From assembly GCA_036322835.1 (NCBI GenBank), contig AP027304.1, forward strand, positions 2,170,001 through 2,234,000: a stretch of DNA of 64,000 bases. The letters are read 5' to 3'. Below are positions 1-7,915 of the stretch, piece by piece (positions within the stretch are counted from its first letter, which is position 1; each line of letters starts with the position of its first letter). The position numbers and the translations under genes are program-made. Origin of the DNA: Tenuifilaceae bacterium CYCD (GTDB lineage: Bacteria > Bacteroidota > Bacteroidia > Bacteroidales > Tenuifilaceae). The notes below the pieces were generated by a model. It did not search any database and was not told the DNA's origin. It saw only the letters and a program-made list of their open reading frames with translations.

Positions 1-42
1 AGAACGAGATTTTGTTTTTCTTTTAAAAAATAAATTGTAGTA

Positions 43-1389
43 ATGGCTAAAAAAGCAAACACCAATGAGTTGGGAACAGTAGGGGTAGGACGGTTGCTTA
101 TACAGTACTCAATACCTGCAATTATTGCAACTGCAGCAGCATCGCTTTATAATATTATTGATAGAATTTTTATTGGACATGGTGTTGGGCCTTATGCCAT
201 TTCGGGACTGGCTCTTACCTTCCCGTTGATGAACATAATGGCGGCTTTTGGATCAATGGTAGGCGTTGGTGCTGCAACCATGGTGTCTATTCGTCTCGGA
301 CAGCATAATCGTAAAGGTGCAACCCAAATTCTGGGCAATGCCCTTATGCTGAATATTATTATCGGAATAGCGGTAGGGTTGATAACGCTTTTGTTTCTTG
401 AACCTATTCTGTATGCTTTGGGCGCCAGTGCTGAAACCTTGCCCTATGCTGAGGAATTTATGCAGGTTATTTTGCTGGGTAATGTTTTTACCCACATATA
501 CTTGGGATTGAATAATATTATGCGGGCTACAGGCTATCCTCGCAAAGCGATGCAAACTACTCTTACCGCTGTAGCAACAAATTTAGCGCTTGCACCGCTT
601 TTTATTTTTGTGTTTAACTGGGGAATTCGTGGGGCTGCACTTGCTACGGTTATTGCGCAAATAATTGGAACGGCAACGGTTATTCGCCATTTTTCGAAAA
701 TCAATAGTTTTCTTCATTTCCTTCCAGGCTATATGAAATTGAGGTGGACAAGCATTCGCGACATTATTTCAGTGGGAATGTCGAATTTCCTGATGCTTAT
801 CGCTTCTAGTATCGTTATTTCAATTATCAATATTAGTTTGAGTAAGCATGGTGGCGATTTTGCGATAGGTGCTTACGGAATTGTTAATAGTTTGGGAAAT
901 CTGGTTTTGATGATTATTATTGGGTTTAACCAGGGTATGCAGCCGATAATTGGCTATAATTTTGGCGCACGGAAAATACCTCGGGTTATACGAACCTATA
1001 AGTTAACAATTCTAGCAGGAACTTGCGTGGCTTGCGGTGGCTTTATTCTGGCAGAACTATTTCCTAGAGCAATTGCCACGGTGTTTACTACCAATTCCGA
1101 TCTTATTGGATTAGCCACAGTTGGATTGCGCTTAAATTTAATGATGTTACCGGTGGTGGGTTTTCAGGCGGTAACCGCCAATTTTTTCCAGTCAATTGGC
1201 AAGGCAAGGGTGTCAATATTTCTATCACTTACACGCCAAGTAATTTTTTTGATACCAGCACTGCTTATTCTTCCTTATTTTTTGGGTTTAAAAGGGGTGT
1301 GGTTGAGCACTCCATTGGCCGATTTTGTATCGGCTCTTTTAACCCTATTGGTGTTGCAGTGGCAGGTTAGAAGACTTAAAAAACAGTAG
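43..1389 (+). CDS. MATE family efflux transporter
   Basis: Predicted inner-membrane multidrug and toxin extrusion antiporter of the NorM/DinF class, which exports organic compounds in exchange for Na+ or H+. The 448-residue product is the usual length for the family and is almost entirely made of hydrophobic segments in two related halves. The first half has the NIIDRIFIG stretch near residues 37-45; the second half has the GFNQGMQPIIGYNFGA motif near residues 296-311, where the family normally carries a conserved Gln-Pro-x-x-Gly-x-Asn. The substrate cannot be read from sequence. Its stop lies 2 nt from the convergent stop of the response-regulator gene, so the two units share almost no 3' spacer. 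Only 42 nt of upstream sequence is in the window, so its promoter or operon partners are unknown. Confidence 0.93.
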   Translation: MAKKANTNELGTVGVGRLLIQYSIPAIIATAAASLYNIIDRIFIGHGVGPYAISGLALTFPLMNIMAAFGSMVGVGAATMVSIRLGQHNRKGATQILGNALMLNIIIGIAVGLITLLFLEPILYALGASAETLPYAEEFMQVILLGNVFTHIYLGLNNIMRATGYPRKAMQTTLTAVATNLALAPLFIFVFNWGIRGAALATVIAQIIGTATVIRHFSKINSFLHFLPGYMKLRWTSIRDIISVGMSNFLMLIASSIVISIINISLSKHGGDFAIGAYGIVNSLGNLVLMIIIGFNQGMQPIIGYNFGARKIPRVIRTYKLTILAGTCVACGGFILAELFPRAIATVFTTNSDLIGLATVGLRLNLMMLPVVGFQAVTANFFQSIGKARVSIFLSLTRQVIFLIPALLILPYFLGLKGVWLSTPLADFVSALLTLLVLQWQVRRLKKQ

Positions 1390-1391
1390 CT

Positions 1392-2069
1392 TTACTTGAC
1401 TTTTAAAATATAGCCTACACCTCTAACGGTTTCGATGCTGATTCTGCTATCGTGTTGAAGGAATTTACGTAGTCGGCTAATAAACACATCCATGCTTCTA
1501 CCTAGAAAGTAGTCATTTTCGCCCCATAATTCCACCAGAATTTCCTCGCGTTTAATGAGTTTATTCTGATTGCATATGAAGTATTTTAAGAGCTTAGCCT
1601 CTTTGGTGGTAAGCGTTAGTTCGGAACCTATTCCTTTTAGTTTAAGTTCATTATAGTTCAGGATAAATTCACCCAACTCGAATTTGTCGGATTCGTCAAT
1701 TCCGTTACGTTTAAGGATATTTTGAATTCTCAAGACTAGTTCGTCAACATCAAATGGTTTGCAGATATAATCGTCGGCACCAAGTTTTAAGCCGTTTAAC
1801 CTATCTTCCTTTAACCCTTTGGCAGTAAGAAAAATGAAAGGTGTTTTGGATGACTTCTTGCTGATTAGGGAGGCCAGCTCTAAACCATCCATTCGGGGCA
1901 TCATTACATCAAGGATGCAGAGGTCGAAAGGCGATGCTTCAAACATGTTCCATCCTTCCATTCCATCGCGAGCAAGCGATATTTCGTATCCTTGTAGTTG
2001 TAAGTATTGGGCCAGCACATTGCCCAAATCTATATCGTCCTCAGCTAAAAGTATTCTAGTTTTTGCCAT
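1392..2069 (-). CDS. OmpR/PhoB-family response regulator
   Basis: DNA-binding response regulator partner of the overlapping sensor kinase. Residues 1-120 form a receiver domain: acidic pocket E10-D11-D12, phospho-acceptor D54 in CILDVMMP, Thr/Ser and Lys switch residues in FLTAKG and KPFD. Residues about 128-225 form an OmpR-type winged helix (LTTKEAKLLKYF, then RGVGYILK at the end). Length, 225 residues, is normal. Its start lies inside the 3' end of the kinase gene (14-nt overlap), implying translational coupling. OmpR/PhoB regulators bind direct repeats spaced about one helical turn, and three such repeats lie in the divergent promoter region at 3491-3519, so autoregulation and control of the 3575 gene are inferred. 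Confidence 0.95.
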   Translation of the reverse strand: MAKTRILLAEDDIDLGNVLAQYLQLQGYEISLARDGMEGWNMFEASPFDLCILDVMMPRMDGLELASLISKKSSKTPFIFLTAKGLKEDRLNGLKLGADDYICKPFDVDELVLRIQNILKRNGIDESDKFELGEFILNYNELKLKGIGSELTLTTKEAKLLKYFICNQNKLIKREEILVELWGENDYFLGRSMDVFISRLRKFLQHDSRISIETVRGVGYILKVK

Positions 2070-3435
2070 CGATTGGAAGTTTTATGGTGAAAGTACTGCC
2101 TTGTCCTAGTTTGCTCGAAACGCCTATGGTTCCCTTGTGCGCTTCAACTATTTGTTTTACATAGAATAGCCCAAGCCCCAATCCTTTTACATTGTGAATA
2201 TTGCCTGTTGGAACTCTATAGAATTTATCGAAAATGTGGGCTACTTCATCCTTGTCAATCCCAATTCCGTTGTCCGAAATTGATATGTTAAGGTTTTCGT
2301 CTTTCCATAGTTTGATTTCAACTTTGGGTTTTCCGAGATTGTACTTTGTGGCATTGCTTAAAACGTTTAGTATTGCCGAAGTTATCATGGTTTCATCAAT
2401 GTTTATGACAGTATTTTCTAAGGTATAGTTTTCCGTAATGTCAATTTCTTTATCGCTACATTCCCATCTGTACGAGTCGACTATTCCTTTCAGCATTTCT
2501 TTTATATCAATATTTTTAAGATCAAGTTCGAATTGACCGCGTTCCCACTTGCTTATCTCGAGCAGGTGATTTATTTGTTTTGACAAATGGGAATTTTGGC
2601 GCGATATTACCTTGGCTGTTTCAACTACTTTTTCTGGATTGGCCAATATTTCTTGTTTTTCCAGCGATTTTGATGCTATAGATATGGTGGAGAGAGGTGT
2701 CTTAAGTTCGTGGGTCATGTTGTTGATGAAATCGGTTTTCATCTGCGATAATTTTTGCTCGCGGAACAGGTTTCGGAGTGTTAGTAAAAAAACTCCAATT
2801 ACTATTAGCAGCGCCACTAGTGCAAGCACAAATGAGAGAGCAACTCTGTTGAGCACTTCCTGCTTTTTGTTGCTGAAATCAATTAGGTAATCGATCTTTA
2901 TATTGAAATGATTCCCTACAAATTGATACTGATAAACTAATCCTGCATTTTCGGAAGGTGAACTTATGCTGTCAACATCCAGCGTTTGCCCTTTCTCGCG
3001 TATGGAGATTATGTGGTTGTAGTCCAGTAGATTTAGTTCCTGAATAACAAAGTACGATTTAAACGGCACGTAGTACTTGTTGAGTTTTAGAAAGGTGGTA
3101 AGGTTCGAGTCTACTTCCTGGTAGTTCATCAGTATTTTCGAAAATTGACTATAGATGGTTTTTCTAAACTCAGTGCTGTCGGCAATTTGATTTGAGTTGA
3201 TGAAATCGACAAAGTTCTGAGAAACGCCATCAAGTATGTAGTTTGATTTGGCAAAGCCGTTCCCTTTGTTATTGCTTAGCATCCAGCCAACGGCGTTGTC
3301 CACAATTTCGCGGTATCTGTAGTCAAACTTTTCGGTTTCCTGCGTGTAAATCTTAGTAAGCAAAAATGATAAAATTCCAATAAATGCAAGAATTGATAGT
3401 GCTGATGCGCCGAGTAGTATTTTTTTGTTGTTCAT
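2056..3435 (-). CDS. membrane sensor histidine kinase
   Basis: Two-component sensor kinase, 459 residues. A first membrane segment (about 5-28) and a second (about 198-220) flank a periplasmic sensor region of about 170 residues with no recognised domain. The HisKA dimerisation helix carries H242 in MTHELKTPLS. The ATPase domain follows with N-box AILNVLSNATKYN, G1 box ISDNGIGID, F-box FDKFYRV and G2 GLGLGLFYVKQIV. All catalytic boxes are intact. It is first in a two-gene operon with the response regulator. The signal is unknown; the divergent small secreted protein at 3575 is a candidate for feedback on the periplasmic sensor by analogy with CpxA/CpxP, which is inference only. Confidence 0.95.
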   Translation of the reverse strand: MNNKKILLGASALSILAFIGILSFLLTKIYTQETEKFDYRYREIVDNAVGWMLSNNKGNGFAKSNYILDGVSQNFVDFINSNQIADSTEFRKTIYSQFSKILMNYQEVDSNLTTFLKLNKYYVPFKSYFVIQELNLLDYNHIISIREKGQTLDVDSISSPSENAGLVYQYQFVGNHFNIKIDYLIDFSNKKQEVLNRVALSFVLALVALLIVIGVFLLTLRNLFREQKLSQMKTDFINNMTHELKTPLSTISIASKSLEKQEILANPEKVVETAKVISRQNSHLSKQINHLLEISKWERGQFELDLKNIDIKEMLKGIVDSYRWECSDKEIDITENYTLENTVINIDETMITSAILNVLSNATKYNLGKPKVEIKLWKDENLNISISDNGIGIDKDEVAHIFDKFYRVPTGNIHNVKGLGLGLFYVKQIVEAHKGTIGVSSKLGQGSTFTIKLPIDGKN

Positions 3436-3490
3436 TATTTTGCTGCTTATCCGATTTGCTAATTTAATTGATTTAATTCTGAGAAGTTGC

Positions 3491-3519
3491 CATTAACCTT
3501 TCGTTAACATATCATTAAC
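3491..3519. promoter_or_regulatory. candidate operator: three C(A/G)TTAAC direct repeats at 11-nt spacing
   Basis: CATTAAC at 3491, CGTTAAC at 3502 and CATTAAC at 3513 are in the same orientation and exactly 11 nt apart, in the gap between the divergent kinase gene and the 3575 gene. OmpR/PhoB-family regulators bind direct repeats on one face of the helix; the Bacillus PhoP box (TTAACA repeats) has a similar layout. The third box ends 22 nt before the putative -7 element at 3542, so it would cover the poor -33 region, as expected for an activator site. The assignment to the neighbouring regulator is inferred. Confidence 0.6.
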
Positions 3520-3541
3520 GCAAAAACAGATTTGCTAGGCG

Positions 3542-3549
3542 TAAATTTG
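3542..3549 (+). promoter_or_regulatory. -7 element of promoter for secreted protein gene
   Basis: TAAATTTG fits the Bacteroidota -7 consensus TAnnTTTG and lies 25 nt before the ATG at 3575. No good -33 TTTG is present at the expected distance; that place is taken by the third CATTAAC box, which suggests an activator-dependent promoter. Confidence 0.45.
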
Positions 3550-3574
3550 TTCTGTAATCAAAAATAAACGAACT

Positions 3575-4297
3575 ATGAAAACCCAATTCACAAAACTTAT
3601 TATCCTGTTACTAGTTATAGTATTATCATCGGGATATGCAGGTGCACAGGATAACTCAGCGAATAACGAATCGAAGAAGAAAAAAGAGAAAGAACTTCAA
3701 AAGAAAGAGTTGGATAGTATTGCTGAGAAATCGAAGGAAGCATACGAGTTTGAACTTCAACGCTTGCTCGATGAGCAAGAAAAATCGATGGACGAGCAGG
3801 ATAAGATGTTTGATGAGATGGATAAGCTCTATGGCATGAATGACTTTGATGGTGTTCCTTATGTCCAATTTTTCACCGGAAAAGATTTCAATATTGAAAT
3901 TCCTGAGTTGCCGGAAATTCCTGAACTACCAGAGTTGAATTTTGGTGGTGATATTATGGCGAAATCCTTGTCGGGCGATAATACTACTTTTAACATCAGC
4001 AAGAGACTTCGGGAGCAAACCACTTTTAACGGTGATTTCGAATTTGTAATTCCCGATAAATGCAAAGGCGTATTCTTTAACTTCTCTAGTTCTTTGGTGG
4101 CGGGCAATTTAAAAGTGACAATATCGAAACCCGACAAGAAAGTATACCAAGAGTTTAAGGTTTCTCCTGTGGCCGATGTACGTTGGAATAAAAAGCTAAA
4201 AGCTGAAGATATGAAAGAATTTATTGGAACTTGGAAAATAACCATATCGGCTCAGGATGCTAAGGGTAATTACAACATAAACATTTCGTCGTATTAG
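3575..4297 (+). CDS. secreted coiled-coil protein of unknown function
   Basis: I do not recognise this family. The 240-residue product starts with a signal peptide (residues 1-25, cleavage after AGA). Residues 28-95 are highly charged and helical, Lys/Glu-rich then Asp/Met-rich (likely coiled coil). A short proline repeat (PELPEIPELPEL) follows near 112-125. The last 100 residues look like a beta-rich domain (phenylalanine/valine strands, DVRWNKK, GTWKITISAQDAKGNYNI). It is divergent from the kinase/regulator operon and has TTAAC boxes just upstream, so it is probably a regulon member and perhaps a periplasmic partner of the kinase. It is followed directly by a strong terminator, so it is monocistronic. 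Confidence 0.75.
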   Translation: MKTQFTKLIILLLVIVLSSGYAGAQDNSANNESKKKKEKELQKKELDSIAEKSKEAYEFELQRLLDEQEKSMDEQDKMFDEMDKLYGMNDFDGVPYVQFFTGKDFNIEIPELPEIPELPELNFGGDIMAKSLSGDNTTFNISKRLREQTTFNGDFEFVIPDKCKGVFFNFSSSLVAGNLKVTISKPDKKVYQEFKVSPVADVRWNKKLKAEDMKEFIGTWKITISAQDAKGNYNINISSY

Positions 4298-4331
4298 GAT
4301 AATCATTGGTGGTTTTAAGTTTTCGAAAAGG

Positions 4332-4360
4332 AACCGGAGCACGTTGTGCCCGGTTTTTTG
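4332..4360 (+). terminator. Rho-independent terminator
   Basis: AACCGG (4332) and GCAC pair with GTGC and CCGGTT around a GTT loop, with one bulged A, followed by a run of T. It ends the transcription unit of the secreted coiled-coil protein. Confidence 0.85.
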
Positions 4361-4513
4361 TTGAATGATGTTTCGTGACAATCGGTTTTAGTATCAATAT
4401 TTATAAATATAAAGAGGTTTGTTAATTTTTTATAAATTTGTGCCTCGAAAAAAATAAAATGCTAGAGTTCATCAGTATTAAGTTTGCTATGAACTTGTGG
4501 ATATGAAATAGAG

Positions 4514-5671
4514 GTGATGCAAAAAGTTATAGTTGAGGCAGATAGTATTATTAACTCTTTGGGTTTTTCGTCTGATGAGGTTTTGCAGGAGATAGAACTG
4601 GGCAATGTTGGAATGAAAATATTCAACAGTGTGCTTCCTGTTGATCAAGGTTTCTGCTTGTCGATGGTAAACCAATCTGCTTTCGAAGAAAAATATCCTG
4701 TAATAAGCAAATGTAGTAACTATACACGCTTCGAGAAGCTAATTATAGCTTCGATTGATGATGTTGTAAAGAACTCATCTGTAGATATAAAATCTCCGGA
4801 AACATTAATAATTATTTCCACCACAAAGGGGAATATTGATCTGTTGGAATCGGACAAAGGATTCGAGAAAAGCAGAGTGATGCTCTATAGTTCCGCCAAG
4901 GCAATTTCGGAGTATTTTGGGAATCCGAATGAGCCTAAAGTGGTTTCAAATGCTTGTATCTCGGGGTCTGTGGCTATTATTTGGGCAAAGGAACTTTTGG
5001 AGGCCGGCAAGTATAAGCATATAGTGGTTTCGGGTGGCGATTTGGTGAGTAGATTTATTGTTTCAGGATTCCATTCGTTTGTAGCATTATCGCCAACTTT
5101 TGCAAAACCATTCGATAGCGATAGGGTTGGTTTGAATTTGGGCGAAGGTGCAGCAACGGTTCTGCTATCAATAAAGGATGAACAGAGCATCGAAAAGAAT
5201 AGTATTGCAATATATAGTGGAGCTACGGCTAACGATGCCAATCATATTTCAGGACCGTCAAGAACTGGCGAGGGTTTGGTTCGTGCAATTCAACGCACGG
5301 TGAAAGACGTTGATTGGAGTGAAATCGCCTTTGTTAATGCTCATGGAACGGCTACCCTGTACAACGATGATATGGAGGCCATTGCGTTTAAGCGAACAGG
5401 TCTTAACGAAACTTTTATCAATTCATATAAAGGATATTTTGGACATACGCTTGGCGCTGCAGGATTAATGGAAACCATACTCTCGGCGCGAGCACTGCAA
5501 AAACAAATTGTACATCAATCCATCGGCTTTGATAAATCGAGTTTAGAATTTCCTTTAAACGTGACTAAAAAGATTGAGCATGCAAAAGGACGATTTGCAT
5601 TGAAAACAACATCGGGGTTTGGTTCGTGCAATGCTGCATTACTATTAGAACGGGTAGGAGGTAATAAGTGA
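4514..5671 (+). CDS. beta-ketoacyl-ACP synthase (first ketosynthase of pigment cluster)
   Basis: Condensing enzyme of the KAS I/II (FabB/FabF) fold, 385 residues. The Cys-His-His triad is intact: C148 in NACISGS, H277 in NAHGTAT, H311 in YFGHTLGAAG. It would extend an ACP-bound acyl chain with malonyl units. It opens the rightward arm of an aryl polyene/flexirubin-type cluster and overlaps the next gene, which encodes a Cys-less half-ketosynthase, so the two may work as a ketosynthase/partner pair. A TAAATTTG at 4433 could be a -7 element, but no -33 box is at the right distance, so the promoter is uncertain. The 4361-4513 gap shows nothing else. Confidence 0.9.
   Translation: MMQKVIVEADSIINSLGFSSDEVLQEIELGNVGMKIFNSVLPVDQGFCLSMVNQSAFEEKYPVISKCSNYTRFEKLIIASIDDVVKNSSVDIKSPETLIIISTTKGNIDLLESDKGFEKSRVMLYSSAKAISEYFGNPNEPKVVSNACISGSVAIIWAKELLEAGKYKHIVVSGGDLVSRFIVSGFHSFVALSPTFAKPFDSDRVGLNLGEGAATVLLSIKDEQSIEKNSIAIYSGATANDANHISGPSRTGEGLVRAIQRTVKDVDWSEIAFVNAHGTATLYNDDMEAIAFKRTGLNETFINSYKGYFGHTLGAAGLMETILSARALQKQIVHQSIGFDKSSLEFPLNVTKKIEHAKGRFALKTTSGFGSCNAALLLERVGGNK
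5656..5661 (+). promoter_or_regulatory. strong Shine-Dalgarno AGGAGG
   Basis: A full AGGAGG lies inside the end of the preceding ketosynthase gene, 9 nt before ATG 5671 (6 nt before GTG 5668). Such strong sites are rare in Bacteroidota, so translation of the overlapping gene appears to be deliberately reinitiated. It supports 5671 or 5668 as start. Confidence 0.6.
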
Positions 5672-6234
5672 TGAGGTTTAAAACATTACATTCAGTTGAG
5701 ATATACCAGAATAAGATGTATGTTGATGGTACAGAAACTTTTTCTGCATCATCGGATACTAATTCTGCCGATTTCTTTAAAATGCTTTATGCAAGCCTTG
5801 ATCTGAATTACCTGAAGTTTTTCAAAATGGATTTGCTTTCCAAGTTGGGATTTCTGTCTGCTGAGGCTTTGTTTCAGAAAGTAAGCCTAACTGAGCAGGA
5901 GAAGGAAACCGTTGGGCTGTTAGTTTTCAATACTTCATCATCGCTCGAAACCGATGAGAATTTTCAACAAACCATACAGAATGATAACGAGTTTTTTCCA
6001 AGTCCTTCAATTTTTGTGTATACATTGCCCAATATTGTTATTGGCGAAATTGCTATAAAGCATAAACTGTACGGCGAAAATAGGCTGATGGTTGTGGATG
6101 ACTTCAACTTGGAAAAAATAAAGGATGAGGCAATAACCATAATGAATGCCAATGGATTGAAACAAAGTATTGTAGGATATTTGGATTTTTACCAAGATAA
6201 TTATAAATCGCACTTTATTTACTTATCAGAATAA
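5671..6234 (+). CDS. Cys-less half-ketosynthase-like protein
   Basis: A 187-residue protein with weak resemblance to the N-terminal half of ketosynthases: the region PSIFVYTLPNIVIGEIAIKHKLYG (about residues 110-133) matches the segment before the nucleophile in KS folds, and VVDDF lies near the place where the elbow would be, but there is no nucleophilic Cys and no C-terminal half with the two His. It cannot be a condensing enzyme by itself. It overlaps the upstream ketosynthase (TGATG) and sits 18 nt before the ACP gene, so it probably is an accessory or chain-length-type partner. Start could also be GTG 5668. Family assignment is tentative. Confidence 0.7.
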   Translation: MRFKTLHSVEIYQNKMYVDGTETFSASSDTNSADFFKMLYASLDLNYLKFFKMDLLSKLGFLSAEALFQKVSLTEQEKETVGLLVFNTSSSLETDENFQQTIQNDNEFFPSPSIFVYTLPNIVIGEIAIKHKLYGENRLMVVDDFNLEKIKDEAITIMNANGLKQSIVGYLDFYQDNYKSHFIYLSE

Positions 6235-6252
6235 TATTTTAAATCAAATAAA

Positions 6253-6510
6253 ATGGACGCATTAGTTAAAGAGTTAAAAGAGAACATTATTTCTGTGTTG
6301 AATTTAGAAGGCATGAAACCTGAGGATATTGATAACGATGCACCTCTTTTTGGTGATGGTTTAGGACTTGATTCAATTGATGCATTGGAATTGATTGTTT
6401 TGATGGAGAAAAACTATGGCATCAAACTGGAAGATCCTGCAAAAGGTCGCGAGATCTTCAAGTCCATTAATACTATGGCTACCTACATTCAGGCAAATAG
6501 AAAGATTTAA
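6253..6510 (+). CDS. acyl carrier protein
   Basis: 85-residue acyl carrier protein. S41 in GLGLDSIDALEL is the expected 4'-phosphopantetheine attachment site, and the acidic helix II that docks on partner enzymes follows. It carries the growing chain for the ketosynthases of this arm. It is one of two ACPs in the cluster; the other is at 25641 on the opposite strand and has a DLGIDSLDFVDI motif, so the two are not recent duplicates. It is last in the 4514-6510 unit; a 203-nt gap with a new promoter follows. Confidence 0.95.
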   Translation: MDALVKELKENIISVLNLEGMKPEDIDNDAPLFGDGLGLDSIDALELIVLMEKNYGIKLEDPAKGREIFKSINTMATYIQANRKI

Positions 6511-6631
6511 GGAATTGAAAGGCTGCAACTTTCCTGTTCGAATGGTTGCCGGGTTACTGTTGGCTTCGCCGAGGTATTTTTTTGCCCGACGGAGTCAATC
6601 TGTTAAATGGAAGGTTGATTTTTTTATTCGA

Positions 6632-6662
6632 TTTGATTGTATTTTTATAGAATAAATCTTTG
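6632..6662 (+). promoter_or_regulatory. internal promoter of the rightward pigment arm
   Basis: TTTG at 6632-6635 and AATCTTTG at 6655-6662 are separated by exactly 19 nt, matching the Bacteroidota layout TTTG-N19-TAnnTTTG with one mismatch. It lies in the only sizeable gap of the arm, about 50 nt before the ATG at 6714, and would drive the long run of tightly packed genes to 17784. Confidence 0.55.
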
Positions 6663-6713
6663 CAAAAGATTAGATGTAGCAAGGTTTAAATCTTTAAACT
6701 AAACTATTTATAG

Positions 6714-7910
6714 ATGTCTGAAAAGATTTGCATCAGTGGATTGGGAATAGTGACTGCAATTGGACGCAATTGTGAGGAGACGTTGCAGTCGTTAATAAAC
6801 GAAAAATCAGGTATTGGCAAAAGTAGGTTTTTACAAACCAATCACAATGATATACCGATGGCCGAATTTCCTCTTTCGAACGAGGAGATGATGAACTACC
6901 TGGGAATTCCTACTGATGAAGTTATTACCCGAGCATCGTTGCTTGGCATATATGCGGCAAAGGAGGCAATTAAAAATTCTGGAATTCTTGAGAATAGAAC
7001 ATACCGCGTGGGCTTTATTTCTGGAACCACAGTTGGCGGCATGGATAAAAGCGAGTTGTTCTATAATGATTTCCTCGAAAACGATACGAAAACCGACTAT
7101 ATTTCTGCACATAGCTGCGGAGCATGTACCGAGAAAATTGCCTCGTACTTTGGCGAGTTCGATTTCATAACAACTATTTCAACGGCATGTTCTTCTGCAG
7201 CCAATGCTGTTTTGCTTGGCGCAAATCTTATAAAGACGGGAGTCCTAGATGCAGTAATTGTGGGAGGTACAGAGTGTTTAACCAAGTTTCACCTGAATGG
7301 ATTTAATACATTGATGATTCTTGATAAGAACCCATGCCGACCATTCGATGCAACCCGTGCCGGGCTCACCTTGGGTGAAGGTGCTGCTTACATTGTAATT
7401 GAATCTGAAGAGTTGATTAAGAGAAGGGGAAAGCAGCCCTTGTGCTATTTGTCTGGCTATGGGAACTCCTGCGATGCCTACCATCAAACAGCTTCATCGC
7501 CCGAAGGCAAAGGGGCAATTCTTGCAATGAGCAAGGCTCTTGCGATGAGTGGTTTAAAACCCAGTGAAATTGACTATATAAATGCTCATGGAACCGGAAC
7601 TTCCAACAACGATGAGTCTGAGGGTCGTGCAATTGAGACAGTATTTGCCGATCGTATCCCAATGGTGAGTTCTACAAAATCATTTACAGGACATACAACA
7701 AGTGCTGCAGGAGGAGTAGAGTCGGTAATATCAATACTTTGTTTACAGAATGGCATTGTTCCCGCTAATTTGAATTTTAACGAACCTATGAAAGAGATAT
7801 CTTTTAAACCAGTTGAAAAGACACAACGAGGAGTTGCCTTAAATCATATTCTGAGCAACTCGTTTGGGTTTGGCGGAAACAATACTTCATTAATTTTCTC
7901 AAAAGAGTAG
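6714..7910 (+). CDS. beta-ketoacyl-ACP synthase (second ketosynthase)
   Basis: 398-residue FabF-like condensing enzyme with an intact triad: C159 in STACSSAAN, H292 in NAHGTGTSNND and H327 in SFTGHTTSAAGG. In aryl polyene clusters such an enzyme (ApeO type) works as a heterodimer with a chain-length-factor-like ketosynthase. Here the next gene, only 5 nt downstream, encodes exactly such a Cys-less homologue, so these two are the best candidate for the chain-extending heterodimer. First gene after the internal promoter. Confidence 0.93.
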   Translation: MSEKICISGLGIVTAIGRNCEETLQSLINEKSGIGKSRFLQTNHNDIPMAEFPLSNEEMMNYLGIPTDEVITRASLLGIYAAKEAIKNSGILENRTYRVGFISGTTVGGMDKSELFYNDFLENDTKTDYISAHSCGACTEKIASYFGEFDFITTISTACSSAANAVLLGANLIKTGVLDAVIVGGTECLTKFHLNGFNTLMILDKNPCRPFDATRAGLTLGEGAAYIVIESEELIKRRGKQPLCYLSGYGNSCDAYHQTASSPEGKGAILAMSKALAMSGLKPSEIDYINAHGTGTSNNDESEGRAIETVFADRIPMVSSTKSFTGHTTSAAGGVESVISILCLQNGIVPANLNFNEPMKEISFKPVEKTQRGVALNHILSNSFGFGGNNTSLIFSKE

Positions 7911-7915
7911 TCAAT

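Noticed and set aside
4418-4440. TTTG ... TAAATTTG as promoter for the first ketosynthase gene
   Set aside because: The spacing is only 11 nt, far below the 17-23 nt expected; only the -7 element might be real.
6416-6655. 79-residue plus-strand frame after the ACP
   Set aside because: It overlaps the 3' end of the ACP gene and runs through the promoter region; no recognisable features.
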